Shown: piece after piece, positions 37,329 through 46,715 of the stretch
Position numbering within the stretch: the first letter of the stretch is position 1
Layout of the letters: each line of letters starts with the position of its first letter
DNA from: Zasmidium citrigriseum
Lineage: Eukaryota > Ascomycota > Dothideomycetes > Mycosphaerellales > Mycosphaerellaceae
NCBI GenBank assembly: GCA_002786025.1
Contig: NHNW01000034.1
Span: 1 to 64,000 of the forward strand
Length of the DNA: 64,000 nt
Direction of reading: 5' to 3'
Notes under the pieces: generated by a model
What the model saw: the letters and a program-made list of their open reading frames with translations, nothing else
What the model was told of the DNA's origin: nothing
Databases searched by the model: none
Position numbers and translations under genes: made by a program

Positions 37329-38552
37329 ATGGTCCGCGAGGACCTGGTCGAGGGCGCCGTCACCTGTACGAACACCACCACCTTCAGTCTCGTGATCGTC
37401 ATCTAACGCATACACACAGTCCTCCAAGATCCCTCCGTCGCCTCTGCGCCCGTCGAACAACGAGTCGCCTTCCTCCGATCGAAGAACCTCACGCAAGAGG
37501 AGATCGATGCCTCGCTCGCCCGCGTAGGCCAAGCTCCCGCTCCCCCGAACTCACAACCGCCTCCCATCCAGTACCGCCAGCCTCCTCCCCAGTACGGCAA
37601 TGGATACCAACAACAACAATATGGATATCCTCCCAACTGGCAGCAGCCGCCTCCAGAAGCTCCGCAGCGGGATTGGAGAGATTATTTCATTGCAGCTACT
37701 GTGATGGGCGGGGTAGGGTATGGATTGTACTGGACTGCGAAGCGATACATATATCCTCGGATCGCCCCGCCGACACCACCTCAACTGGAACAGGACAAGG
37801 CGAGCGTGGATGCGAGCTTTGACAAGGCGTTTGCGCTGTTGGAGCAGCTGGCCACAGATACTCAAGAGCTCAAGGATGCTGAAGCCAAGCGGAAAGAGCG
37901 TCTGGATAATGCGCTTGGCGAAGTGGAGAGTGTGATCAGCAGGATGAAGCAGGCGAATGAGGAGCGTGAGATGGAAGCTAAGCGCGTAGCAAGAGAGATC
38001 AATGAGATCCGAGAACAGATTCCAAAGGCCATTGAGAAGGAGAAGGAGCTGACCGAGACGCGGTTGAAGGACCTAAACGTGGAGATGAAGAGCTTGAAGA
38101 CATTGGTGGCCAACAGGATGCAAGGTCCTGGCAGAACAACTCCAAGCTTCTCAAGCCAGTCGCAGCACCAATCGCCCATCGCTGGCATCCCGGGCGTCTC
38201 TGGGCCGGTCAATGGGGCATCCCCTTCGCAATCCTCTGCTCCGGCTGTGCAGGAACCAAATGGCAACCACGCCCCAGCCTCGACGAACGGGACTGAGACG
38301 AACGGTATCGATAACACATCCTCTGAGCGAAGTAATTCGATGCCATTCTCCAGCAACCCCAATCGCGATGGTTCGGGGACACCGTACAGCAGGCTACTTG
38401 GGAACAAGGCGGCTATTCCAAGCTGGCAGCTGGCAGCGAAGAAGAAGAATGACGAGGCAAAGGCGGACGGTGCGTCCAGCGGAACTGCCACTCCCGTTCA
38501 AAATGTCAACGAGAGTGGGACTGTGTCGGATCAGGTTGATGGGCAGGCTTGA
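37329..38552 (+). CDS. pex14: Peroxisomal import protein Pex14
   Basis: Exons 37329-37365 and 37420-38552 (intron with GTACGA, CTAAC and ACAG) join in phase 1 and give 389 residues. The N-terminal domain reads MVREDLVEGAVTFLQDPSVA and continues to RVAFLRSKNLTQEEIDASL, the conserved Pex14 fold that binds WxxxF/Y motifs of Pex5. A Pro/Gln/Tyr-rich linker follows, then the hydrophobic segment at about residues 100-121 (YFIAATVMGGVGYGLYW), a coiled coil at about 140-230, and a Ser/Asn-rich tail. Pex14 is the central docking and pore component for import of peroxisomal matrix proteins. The tiny first exon is easily missed; without it the docking domain would be truncated. Confidence 0.96.
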
Positions 38553-39269
38553 ACGTAATCTTCTCAGTATGTATGAATGCCAATTATGGGTCGGTTTGAC
38601 TGAATCTTTGAATCAATCGTCGAGTCAGCTCTCCGAAATATCCACTTCCTCACAATCTGATCGTTCTGTCGAAGTTCATCTGGTGTGTGACCCATCTCTT
38701 GCCTTCAGATCATTACGGTTGGATCATCTCGCGAATCCATGCAATACTCGGCTCTTCTTGTCAATCTCGAACGAGAACGACGAGGTCTTCAATCAGCAGC
38801 CAATCGTGAGATGCGCCGGAGGATCCGACGACCTCTACAATCTTCACAAGCTTCCGCTTTCTCCAAGAACTCAAAAGCCAAATCTGACAGCTCGCCAACA
38901 TCTTCAAGATCGAAAGAAGCGCTGGAGTGACCGCAACAAGTCGCTGAAAACGGCGGAACGAATAGAGCAGGCATCCAATTCCTGACGGTGAGCGAAGATG
39001 TCTTTCTCTACACGAGTGATCGACCATACCACATGCGATGGCGGAATGGCGTTCTGGAGGATCGACGAACGCCGCGAGCCAGCGGAAACCAACCACAGCC
39101 AGCCTTGGTTTTACCTTCCTCGGTACCTGCCTCTCTAGAGACTACCGACGCCTGGTATTGAACTCTCTGCACCAAAGTGGGCTGGGAGCTGTTGATGAAT
39201 AGGATGTAGCTATGGCGCAACTTCTCCATCTTCTTGTACATTTCCCGTCGCTGCTTGTCATTGACGAGG
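38553..39269. other. Intergenic region after pex14
   Basis: This 717-bp region contains the 3' flank of pex14 and the promoter of the acyltransferase gene. A 63-codon basic, Ser/Arg-rich frame (38739-38930, plus) and several minus-strand frames around 38761-39096 are present, but none shows a known domain or convincing splice signals. I see no gene that can be defended. Confidence 0.45.
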
Positions 39270-41048
39270 ATGCCAGAGCTGGAGCCGGTGTTGGACAAGG
39301 ACGGTATGGACCACCGTGAAGAAGAGGTGTTTGAGCTTTCGCCGATGCTGGAGGGCGATGAAAGAGCAAGTGATGACGGGAGAGAAGATGAGGCTTTGCT
39401 ACCACCGAGCGAAGAGCAAGACGAACAGGAACACCAGCGCCATGTCGTCGAAGAGAACGTTTCCACCACACCCGCATCCTCTCCCAAACCTGGCTTCGCC
39501 AAAATCGAATACCTCGACGGAGTCCGCGGCCTCGCCGCAGTCTGGGTCTTCGTCCAACATTTCATGCCCGCATACACCTTGAGCGCCCACGACTTCGGCT
39601 TCGGACAAGACGGCGGCAACTACCATTTCGTCCAATTGCCCATCGTGCGCCTCTTCTTCGGCAACGGAGGCAACGCAGCAGTGGTCATCTTCTTCGTGCT
39701 CTCGGGCTACGTCCTCAGCATTAGCTCCTTCCGCAAGTTGAAGCAAGACAAGGCACCGGAATGTCGCAGAGCTCTATTTAGCGCCCTCATTCGACGACCG
39801 ATTCGGCTGTATCTTCCCGCGCTGACCACTTCTTTCGTTTATGCTATGCTGCTACATGTTCCTGGTCCACTGGTTTTACCTCTGCCGTGGGATGGAGGCA
39901 AACCGCAAGAGGAGGGCATTTGGGCAGAGCTGAAATTCTTCGGGCACAAGAGCGTGGAATACTTTTCGATCTTTCGCGAGCACGCGAGTAATCAGTTCGC
40001 CTATCCTTATAATGTGGCTATGTGGACGATCCCATTGGAGTTGAAGGGCAGTCTGCTGGTCTTTGGCGTGATGTTTGTGCTCTCGCTGGGTATGCACGGT
40101 CCGGATCATAAGGTTCCACTGATGGCGGCTTGTATGCTGTTTGGCGCGGCGGTGATTATGTTGCAGAGGGAGTGGAAGTGGAGTATGGTTAGCTTTTTGT
40201 TTGGGATTGTGCTGGCGCTGGTGGATACTTGGCCGATTGGCAAGGAGATTAAAAAGGGTTTGACGCCGCCGGAGAGGGTAAGGGAGCTTGTGAGGAAGTT
40301 GATACAGAAGTGGAGGACGCCTGGATGGATTACCGGTCTGCGAGAACGATGGACAGCGATACGATCGATGAAGTTGACGCCCCAATGGATATCGAGACGC
40401 CTTCCCAGCAGAGAAGACCGGCATCGGAAACCTCAACCAGAGACACCACCGCCAACCTTCTTCGCCCACCTCTGCTTCTGGGTCGGTCTCTATCTCCTCT
40501 CTCAGCCATCCCACGCCGGAGACAGGACTTTCACCACGCACACCCCCGGCTGGATCTGGCTGTCGTCTCTCATCCCCGAGCAATACGACGACGACCGCTA
40601 CTACCGCTACTGGGAAACCTGGGCCTCCATCTTAGTCGTCTACGGCGTCCTGCGCCTCCGTTTTTTGCAGAGATTCTTTTCTTCGCGGCCGTTGAAGTTT
40701 TTGGGATATGTTAGTTTTATGCTGTACCTCACGCACACGAATTTCTTCAGGATCTTTCCTGATCGAGTCGTAAGCTTGTTTGGGGGAAGTGTGGATGAAC
40801 ATGTCAAGGGATCTTTTTGGGATGGGAGTTGGAGGGTGCCGGATTGGGGGCCTTTGGGCTGTTCGTTGAGGGTTTGGTTGGGCTTTTTGATTTCATTTCC
40901 GACCTCGCTGCTGGTGGCTTGGGTTTTTACGAAGTGTGTTGATGAGCCGAGTGTCAAGCTGGGCAAATGGATTACGAGGGTCATTGGGCTTGACAAGCCT
41001 AGGGAGAAGAGCAAGGCTGTTACTGAGGGGAGTGTTTTGCCAACCTGA
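39270..41048 (+). CDS. Acyltransferase-3 family integral membrane protein
   Basis: An intronless frame of 592 residues from the ATG at 39270 (GAGGATGCC); an upstream extension of the frame has no ATG. An acidic, probably cytosolic N-terminus of about 80 residues precedes the hallmark start of the acyltransferase-3 family, IEYLDGVRGLAAVWVFVQHF, whose His is the likely catalytic residue. VVIFFVLSGYVLSISSFRKL and RRPIRLYLPALTTSFVYAML follow; about ten hydrophobic segments can be counted. A hydrophilic loop with Arg/Lys (about residues 340-400) splits the membrane part. Members move acyl groups, often acetyl, onto sugars, polysaccharides or small molecules across a membrane; the fungal versions are mostly uncharacterised. 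The acceptor cannot be deduced here. Confidence 0.9.
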   Translation: MPELEPVLDKDGMDHREEEVFELSPMLEGDERASDDGREDEALLPPSEEQDEQEHQRHVVEENVSTTPASSPKPGFAKIEYLDGVRGLAAVWVFVQHFMPAYTLSAHDFGFGQDGGNYHFVQLPIVRLFFGNGGNAAVVIFFVLSGYVLSISSFRKLKQDKAPECRRALFSALIRRPIRLYLPALTTSFVYAMLLHVPGPLVLPLPWDGGKPQEEGIWAELKFFGHKSVEYFSIFREHASNQFAYPYNVAMWTIPLELKGSLLVFGVMFVLSLGMHGPDHKVPLMAACMLFGAAVIMLQREWKWSMVSFLFGIVLALVDTWPIGKEIKKGLTPPERVRELVRKLIQKWRTPGWITGLRERWTAIRSMKLTPQWISRRLPSREDRHRKPQPETPPPTFFAHLCFWVGLYLLSQPSHAGDRTFTTHTPGWIWLSSLIPEQYDDDRYYRYWETWASILVVYGVLRLRFLQRFFSSRPLKFLGYVSFMLYLTHTNFFRIFPDRVVSLFGGSVDEHVKGSFWDGSWRVPDWGPLGCSLRVWLGFLISFPTSLLVAWVFTKCVDEPSVKLGKWITRVIGLDKPREKSKAVTEGSVLPT

Positions 41049-41811
41049 CCGGTTGATGAGTAATGAGACATGATGTTTGAACGGCAGCCCTTTCCCTTCC
41101 TTCTTCCTTCCTCTTCTTCTTCAAGTCTGCCCATTTTACTTTCTTCTTTGATACCCTCTCCGTCTCTATCCCAACCCCACCCTGGCTGACAAGGCTGATA
41201 GCGCTCGACTATCCGGATTCTGGCCGAACGATCCCTGTCGGTCCTTCAGTCCGGCACCTCCACCCGCAACCGTCACAAGACTCCTACTGGATTCAATGTC
41301 CTACCTTCGCAATCTCCCTCTCTCCTTGAGCTCTCACCATGCTCCGAAATGTGTACAAGACGATCGCATGTATAATGCTTACTCCACGTTATCTGTCTTG
41401 CGGCCTTCTTGCCTCTCTGACAGCCAGTCTGCATGGAGAAGCTCGGTGCCTATCTTCCCAGGCGTACCTTGGAGTGGTCATCGCCGGCGAAGCGACGCCA
41501 AATGCCGTGGTATCATCACGCCTTGCAGCACTCCCGATGCTCATCCAGTCCCTTGACCGGTCCAGATCCGACTCGAAGTGGAGGCAGCCCCGTTTCCAGC
41601 CGCCAAGCACTGCAGTACGACTTCAACCCTGGTCTACGGCTTCGCTTGAGCAGAACCAAGGATGAATAAACCAATTGCTCCCCTGTTGCAATTCTTGGTC
41701 AGGTCTGCAGCTTGAGAGCTCGACTTCACTATCGAAAACATGCAGAGTCCCTCGCCAAACTCGATATGACTTCCCCACGCCCACTGCTCCACGGAGTCGA
41801 ACCACCACCAC
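41049..41811. other. Intergenic region with pyrimidine-rich tract
   Basis: A 763-bp region. Just after the acyltransferase gene comes a tract of TTCC/TTCT repeats (41090-41130). A 108-codon plus-strand frame (41339-41665) starts MLRNVYKTIACIML and could pass for a weak signal peptide, but nothing else supports it. The right part is the promoter of the following membrane-protein gene. Confidence 0.4.
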
Positions 41812-42894
41812 ATGGCAAGTACTACAACGACTGCTGGGCCGTCTGAGGCGGAACTTACGACCATCTTCACTCCGCCTTCGTCATGTCTGCAGCGAACGTA
41901 CTCGATGTCTCCCACGGGACTCGACAGGACCGGAGCTCCTGCGGACGGAGTCCTCTCACTCTGGAAAGGCTATACCCTTGATTGCTTTCCCACCGAAGCC
42001 GTCCTCGATGACGGCTGGGTCTATCTCTCTCCCGGCATCTGTCCTTCAGCATACTCCATTGCAACGATTTGGACCGAATGGCCAGAGACGTTTGCTACCT
42101 GCTGTCCGTGGTACATGCATGTGTCGGAGTCGCACTACGACTGCGGATCGTGGCCGCAAATCACGACTGCCGTAGTGATTGACAATGATACTCTGATTTC
42201 GACTTCGGGGTATGCGTGGGATACGCCGCTGGTTGTTGCGTGGCAGAGTAGTGATTTGACTAAATTTCCGCACCATCCTACGGAGACGGGGAGTTGGAAT
42301 GTTGCGAGGGGGATTGCGTCCCCGGCGGCTGTGACTACTACGCCACCGATCACGGTTACCGACAATGGAATGTTCATTTCGGCGGGGCCGGCGACTGATG
42401 CTGGGGGAAGTTTTGGAGGAGATGGGCTTTCGACTGGTGCGCAGGCGGGTATCGGAGTGGGTGTGTCGATGGCCGTCATTCTGGCAGCACTGGGTGTATT
42501 TCTGTTCTGGAGACGTAGACGAGCGAAGAAGGCAGCCAATAGAGCAGAAGACGATGGACCAAGAGAACTGGCTGATACCAGCAAACCGCCCGCACAGCTG
42601 GAAGACAAGGCCATTCACGAGAAAGCTGCGAGCGGTGGAGTTCACGAAGCCGGGGGATATACTCTGAGCCATGAGATGACGGGAACCCAGCCTGATGGGA
42701 CTTTCATGCGGGCGGAGTTAGAAGGTGATACCCAGGCGGAGTTGCAAGGTGATAATAAGGATGCTATTCGACCTGAGTTACAAGGGGATGACAAAGATGC
42801 GATTCAACCGGAGCTTGAAGGCGATGCGAAACCACCTCCCGATTATGAGGCTTCGAGGGACTATACGGGGGATGTTGCGAAGGCTGATAAATGA
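41812..42894 (+). CDS. Single-pass membrane protein with Cys ectodomain and acidic repeats
   Basis: A 360-residue intronless frame. Residues 1-210 look extracellular: Thr-rich start, then FTPPSSCLQR and Cys at 25, 58, 77, 97, 98 and 111 in a pattern (CF-P, CP-YS, CCPWY, YDCGSW) seen in many uncharacterised ascomycete surface proteins. One membrane segment spans about 213-233 and is followed by the stop-transfer run WRRRRAKK. No cleavable signal peptide is visible, so the segment itself probably directs insertion with the N-terminus outside. The cytosolic tail carries ELxGD at 302, 310, 322 and 334 within a 12-residue acidic repeat (ELQGDNKDAIRP), and a PPPDY motif at 341-345 that may bind a WW domain. 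The role, perhaps wall sensing, is inference. It converges on the sugar transporter gene, 148 bp away. Confidence 0.75.
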   Translation: MASTTTTAGPSEAELTTIFTPPSSCLQRTYSMSPTGLDRTGAPADGVLSLWKGYTLDCFPTEAVLDDGWVYLSPGICPSAYSIATIWTEWPETFATCCPWYMHVSESHYDCGSWPQITTAVVIDNDTLISTSGYAWDTPLVVAWQSSDLTKFPHHPTETGSWNVARGIASPAAVTTTPPITVTDNGMFISAGPATDAGGSFGGDGLSTGAQAGIGVGVSMAVILAALGVFLFWRRRRAKKAANRAEDDGPRELADTSKPPAQLEDKAIHEKAASGGVHEAGGYTLSHEMTGTQPDGTFMRAELEGDTQAELQGDNKDAIRPELQGDDKDAIQPELEGDAKPPPDYEASRDYTGDVAKADK

Positions 42895-43042
42895 TCATCG
42901 CCGGAATGCGTTTTCAGAGGAGTGGTTTGCGAGCATCGACACTCATGGCCACGGCTTAGTGCGGCATGGAGGTGTGTATAGATGTGATCCTCATGACTCC
43001 ATGCTCCTCTATCATCTAGATATTTGGTGTGAGGGACATGGT

Positions 43043-44702
43043 TCAAACGACTTCTTGCTTGATATCCCCATCCTTCTCGGCCACGCCTGCCTCGACGCTC
43101 CCGCTCCTCTCAATCTTCTCTGCTCGTTCCACGAGGGTTCCGACCTCTGCCTTCGCAGACTTCCACGGGGGAATGTTGCTGTCGAAGAGAGCATCGATTT
43201 CTTCTAACGTTCGTCGAGCTGTTTCTGGGTATGTGAAGAAGATGTGGACTGTCATGACGGTGCAGACTGGAAAGATGGTCAGTATTGAGACTGTGAAAGA
43301 TTTCTAATGAAATTGTGGACTTACAAACACCAAAGATGATGTACGTCTTCCACGTGATGTTCTTGAACGAGGGCGGGAGGAAGTACGCCAATGCAAAGTT
43401 GAAGATCCAGTTCGTCGCCGCAGACAATCCGACACCCTTGGCTCGGTACTTGAGAGGGAAGACCTCACTGCAGTAGATCCAACCAGTCGGAGCCCATGTC
43501 AATCCGTAGATACCAGTGAAGATGTACGACAAGGCGATCACGGCTTTCCCTGGAGTTGGATCCAAAAGCAGGCGGAGGTTCTCGTTGCCGTTGACCTCGG
43601 AGACTGGCTGACCGTATGTGGCCATGACGCCGGCAGTGGCATAATGCAGAACCATGCATATCAGGGCACCGCCGATGAGGAGCTGTCGACGTCCAATGCG
43701 ATCGATGATAGGCAGCATCACGCCGGTCGTGACCAGGAAAATGACGTATTGGATGATGGATGATGTGAGGTTGGCGTTGCCGCTGAGGCCGGCCATTTCG
43801 AAGATGTAGACGACGTAGTACATGGCCTTGAAAGCAAATTAGCGACAATCGATCGGGGGACGACCTGTGATACGTACCACGTTGCCTCCCAACAGCTGCT
43901 GCCACATCTGCACGGAGGTACCAGCAAGCGTTCTCTTCCAGATGCGAGGGCCGAACAGTGAGAAGAAGCCAATGCCTTGTGCTTCTGCAGCGACCCTCTG
44001 TGCCTCGCGGACCTCTTCGAACTCGGCCAGAACGATGGGGTTCTCACGGTCGCCCTTGCCATGAAGATCAGCTAGGATATCCAAGCATTCTTCCCATCTT
44101 TCTCGCCCTGCTAGCCAACGGGGCGATTCCGGGAAGAGGAAAAGCGCGAGGAAGAGGATCAAGGCCGGGATTGCTTGGACACCCCAGGCGATTCTAAAGG
44201 CCGCCGGACCAGCGACTGTCCTCGCGCATCCGTAGCAGATAAGATACATGATCAGAATGCCCCATTCGATAGCCCATTGCTGGATACCAACGATGCGGCC
44301 ACGGATTCTTCCAGGAGACAGCTCGGCGAGGTAGACGCATACCTGACTGGAGCAAACGCCAATGGCCAGACCGTTGATGAATCGTCCGACAATGAGCTGG
44401 GCGACATTCTGGGACGAACAGACAATAGCGCAGCCGATGATGAAGACGATGCAAGCGATCTGAAGGGCAATCTTTCGTCCCAGATGATCCGCGAGGAACC
44501 CGGCAGCGATGGCGCCAATGAAAGAACCACCAGACATGGATGCCGTGATACCGCCTTGGAGATTGGAGTCCGGGTGGTTGAAGTAGTTGGTGTATTGCTC
44601 CGTCCCGATCCAGGCGCTCATCGACGAGACATCGAAGCCGAAGAGGGCGCCGCCAATGGTGCCAAAGGCGGCGAGGACGTAGATGTTCGAGAAACGATAC
44701 AT
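43043..44702 (-). CDS. MFS sugar transporter
   Basis: Exons 44702-43878, 43826-43325 and 43266-43043 (introns of 51 and 58 bp) give 516 residues. The start MYRFSNIYVLAAFGTIGGAL is preferred; an in-frame ATG 31 codons upstream would add a hydrophobic extension. Sugar-porter signatures are visible: GGALFGFDVSSMSAW in helix 1, ADHLGRKIA after helix 2, FPESPRWLAGRERWEE closing the first half, DRIGRRQLL at the start of the second half, and PETARRTLEEID after helix 12. Twelve hydrophobic segments are expected. It resembles fungal high-affinity glucose transporters of the plasma membrane, but the exact sugar is uncertain. The gene is divergent from the secreted GH43 enzyme across 770 bp, suggesting joint control by available pentose or hexose. 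Confidence 0.94.
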
Positions 44703-45472
44703 CTTGGCGATGCTCCAAAAGAAACAATGCTGGAAGAGATAGTCCAGCAAGGTGGTACGAGGAGATAGGAAGAGGAGATTGATATATGTATCCACTCTCT
44801 CAAGACACTTGCCCGTTCATTCCAATGTCGTATTCACTCACCCGTTGCGCAGGTGGCGTCCACGCATTCCGGCTATGTTGCCGGTGTTGCACAACATTGC
44901 GGCTCCAAAAGCATTGCGAGCACGATGCCGTCACTGCCGCCGACTCGCACAAAGCGAACAAAGATTGGGAAGGAAAAGTGGATGTCGTGGGCCAAGAAGC
45001 GTGACTGTCACGAGCGCGGGAGGTGAATTTATCCCCTCGGCGGCGGTGATTGGAGGAAGAATTGGGTCCGGAGGATGGAGAGGGTGGAGGAGCTGGAGAA
45101 ATGCTGGAGACGTCGCCAAGACGCGGCGGGAAATTCAGGGGCGGCGACTTCACCTCGTCCTTTCTTTCCGTCTACTTTGTCTTGCATCGAATTGTGAAGT
45201 ACGCACATGGCCGGCATGGATTGATCTACAGCCAAGGTCTTGATATATACGATGCACAGCCTTTCCACCTATCGCTGCAGCCGCCGAAATGGACTTGCTC
45301 CCCATCTCCAAGAACAAGCAGTTACGGGGTAATCGTTGCCAGCATTGTGAAACTTCTTGATGGGAAGGACTTTGCCTTACCTGGATACTGTAGAGCTTAA
45401 AGATGGTAGAACACCCGGTCCAACGGCGAGATGTAAGTTCGAGCAGTTTTGACTTGACGTTCAACTACAGCC
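44703..45472. promoter_or_regulatory. Shared divergent promoter of transporter and GH43 genes
   Basis: A 770-bp region between two divergent genes linked by theme. It contains CCAAT boxes at 44822 (plus) and 45049 (as ATTGG), a TATATA box at 45244 in front of the GH43 side, and a TATATG-like box near 44784 on the transporter side. No canonical GGCTAA (XlnR-type) site was found. The many short frames in it look non-coding. Confidence 0.5.
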
Positions 45473-46544
45473 ATGAAGTTTTCCGTTTTCTTCCCTTTCA
45501 TCTCCTTGCTTGGCCTTGGCTATGGCGCAACGTACTCGAATCCGTTGCGAGAAGTCAATGGCGGCGACCCAGACATTACCTACCATGAAGGATACTACTA
45601 CTTCATGTCCACCACGTGGAGTGATCTGCAGATGACGCGAGCAACCACTCTTGAAGGATTGAAGGACGGCGAGACGAAGCAGGTCTGGGTCGACTCTACA
45701 CCTTCAAGATGTTGCAATGTCTGGGCCCCGGAGATGCATTATATCGATGGAGCGTAAGGACTTCAAACATACTGCTTTGCTCTTGATCTCAGCTAATTCT
45801 CTCAGCTGGCACATCTACTACTCGGCAGGACCAGATCCGCTCGGTGACCAGCGATCTCATGTTCTTGTTGGAGGCAACTCGCCTTGGGACACCTACTCCT
45901 ACCTGGGAGCCATTGTAGCTGACCGCTGGGCAATCGACGGCACAATCCTCCGCTTCCCCGACCAGAACTACTTCGTCTACTCCGGCTTCCAAGACAACGG
46001 CAAACAGAGCCTCTACATCGCACCCATGACATCCGCCGCTACCATCGGCGAGTCTGCGCTTCTGTCTTCTCCCGATGCTGAGTGGGAAAGCCAAGGCGAC
46101 TTCCCTGTGAACGAAGGAGCGCATGCTCTGTACCACGGAGGCCAGACTTTCATCACCTTCTCGGGATCGTATTGCTGGACGGCGTCGTATGCCTTGGGAT
46201 TGTTGACTTGGAATGGAGGTGATCCCATGCTGGCGGCGAGTTGGGTCAAGACTGGACCTGTGTTCTCTTCGGCGAATGGGAATTATGGGACAGGTCACAA
46301 CAGGTCAGTGTTTCGAGCAGAGGGGAAATGATTTAGGGGAAGCTAATGAAAGTCCAGCTTCTTCATCAGCCCTGATGAGAGCGAGATCTGGAATGTGTAC
46401 CATTCGACGCCCAACTCAGGAGGAGACTGTGGCAGCAACCGCTACTCGAATGCCAAGGTGGTGGAGTGGAATGAGGATGGTTCTCCCAACTTTGGCCAAG
46501 CACCTGCATTTGGAGAAATGCTGCCAGGTCCCAGCGGAGAGTGA
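45473..46544 (+). CDS. Secreted GH43 glycosidase, probable arabinofuranosidase
   Basis: Exons 45473-45753, 45806-46303 and 46358-46544 (introns of 52 and 54 bp) give 321 residues. The ATG at 45473 opens a clean signal peptide, MKFSVFFPFISLLGLGYGA. The five-bladed propeller family GH43 is recognised by GGDPDITYHEGYYYFMSTTW (general base Asp32), WAPEMHYIDG, WAIDGTILRF (pKa-modulating Asp138) and VNEGAHALYHGGQTFITFSG (general acid Glu197), followed by SPDESEIWNVYHST. All three carboxylates are present, so it should be active. The lack of a C-terminal beta-sandwich and the overall pattern resemble exo-acting alpha-L-arabinofuranosidases of subfamily 26, but the substrate assignment is inference. 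It is secreted and releases sugar for uptake, which fits the divergent transporter gene. Confidence 0.92.
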
Positions 46545-46715
46545 TCGGCCAGCTGGTCAATCCAGGGCCGATGCATGGTTGATGATATATGTAGCCGAAC
46601 GACAACGAATACATGCCCAAATCGTCGAGTGTCTTTCCGAAAAATGAAATACGAAAAGCTGTCCACAAGAAACTGTCGTCCGAACTTCCCTCATCAAACC
46701 AAATTCATTGCCCCT

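Noticed and set aside
38212..38985. 257-codon plus-strand frame overlapping the 3' end of pex14
   Set aside because: The first half is an out-of-frame copy of pex14 coding sequence and the rest shows no domain.
39077..39090. 14-nt word AGCCAGCGGAAACC shared with 22702-22715 in the GFxWLP repeat region
   Set aside because: A single 14-nt match is expected by chance in 64 kb and the flanks do not align, so it is not evidence of a repeat copy at 39 kb.
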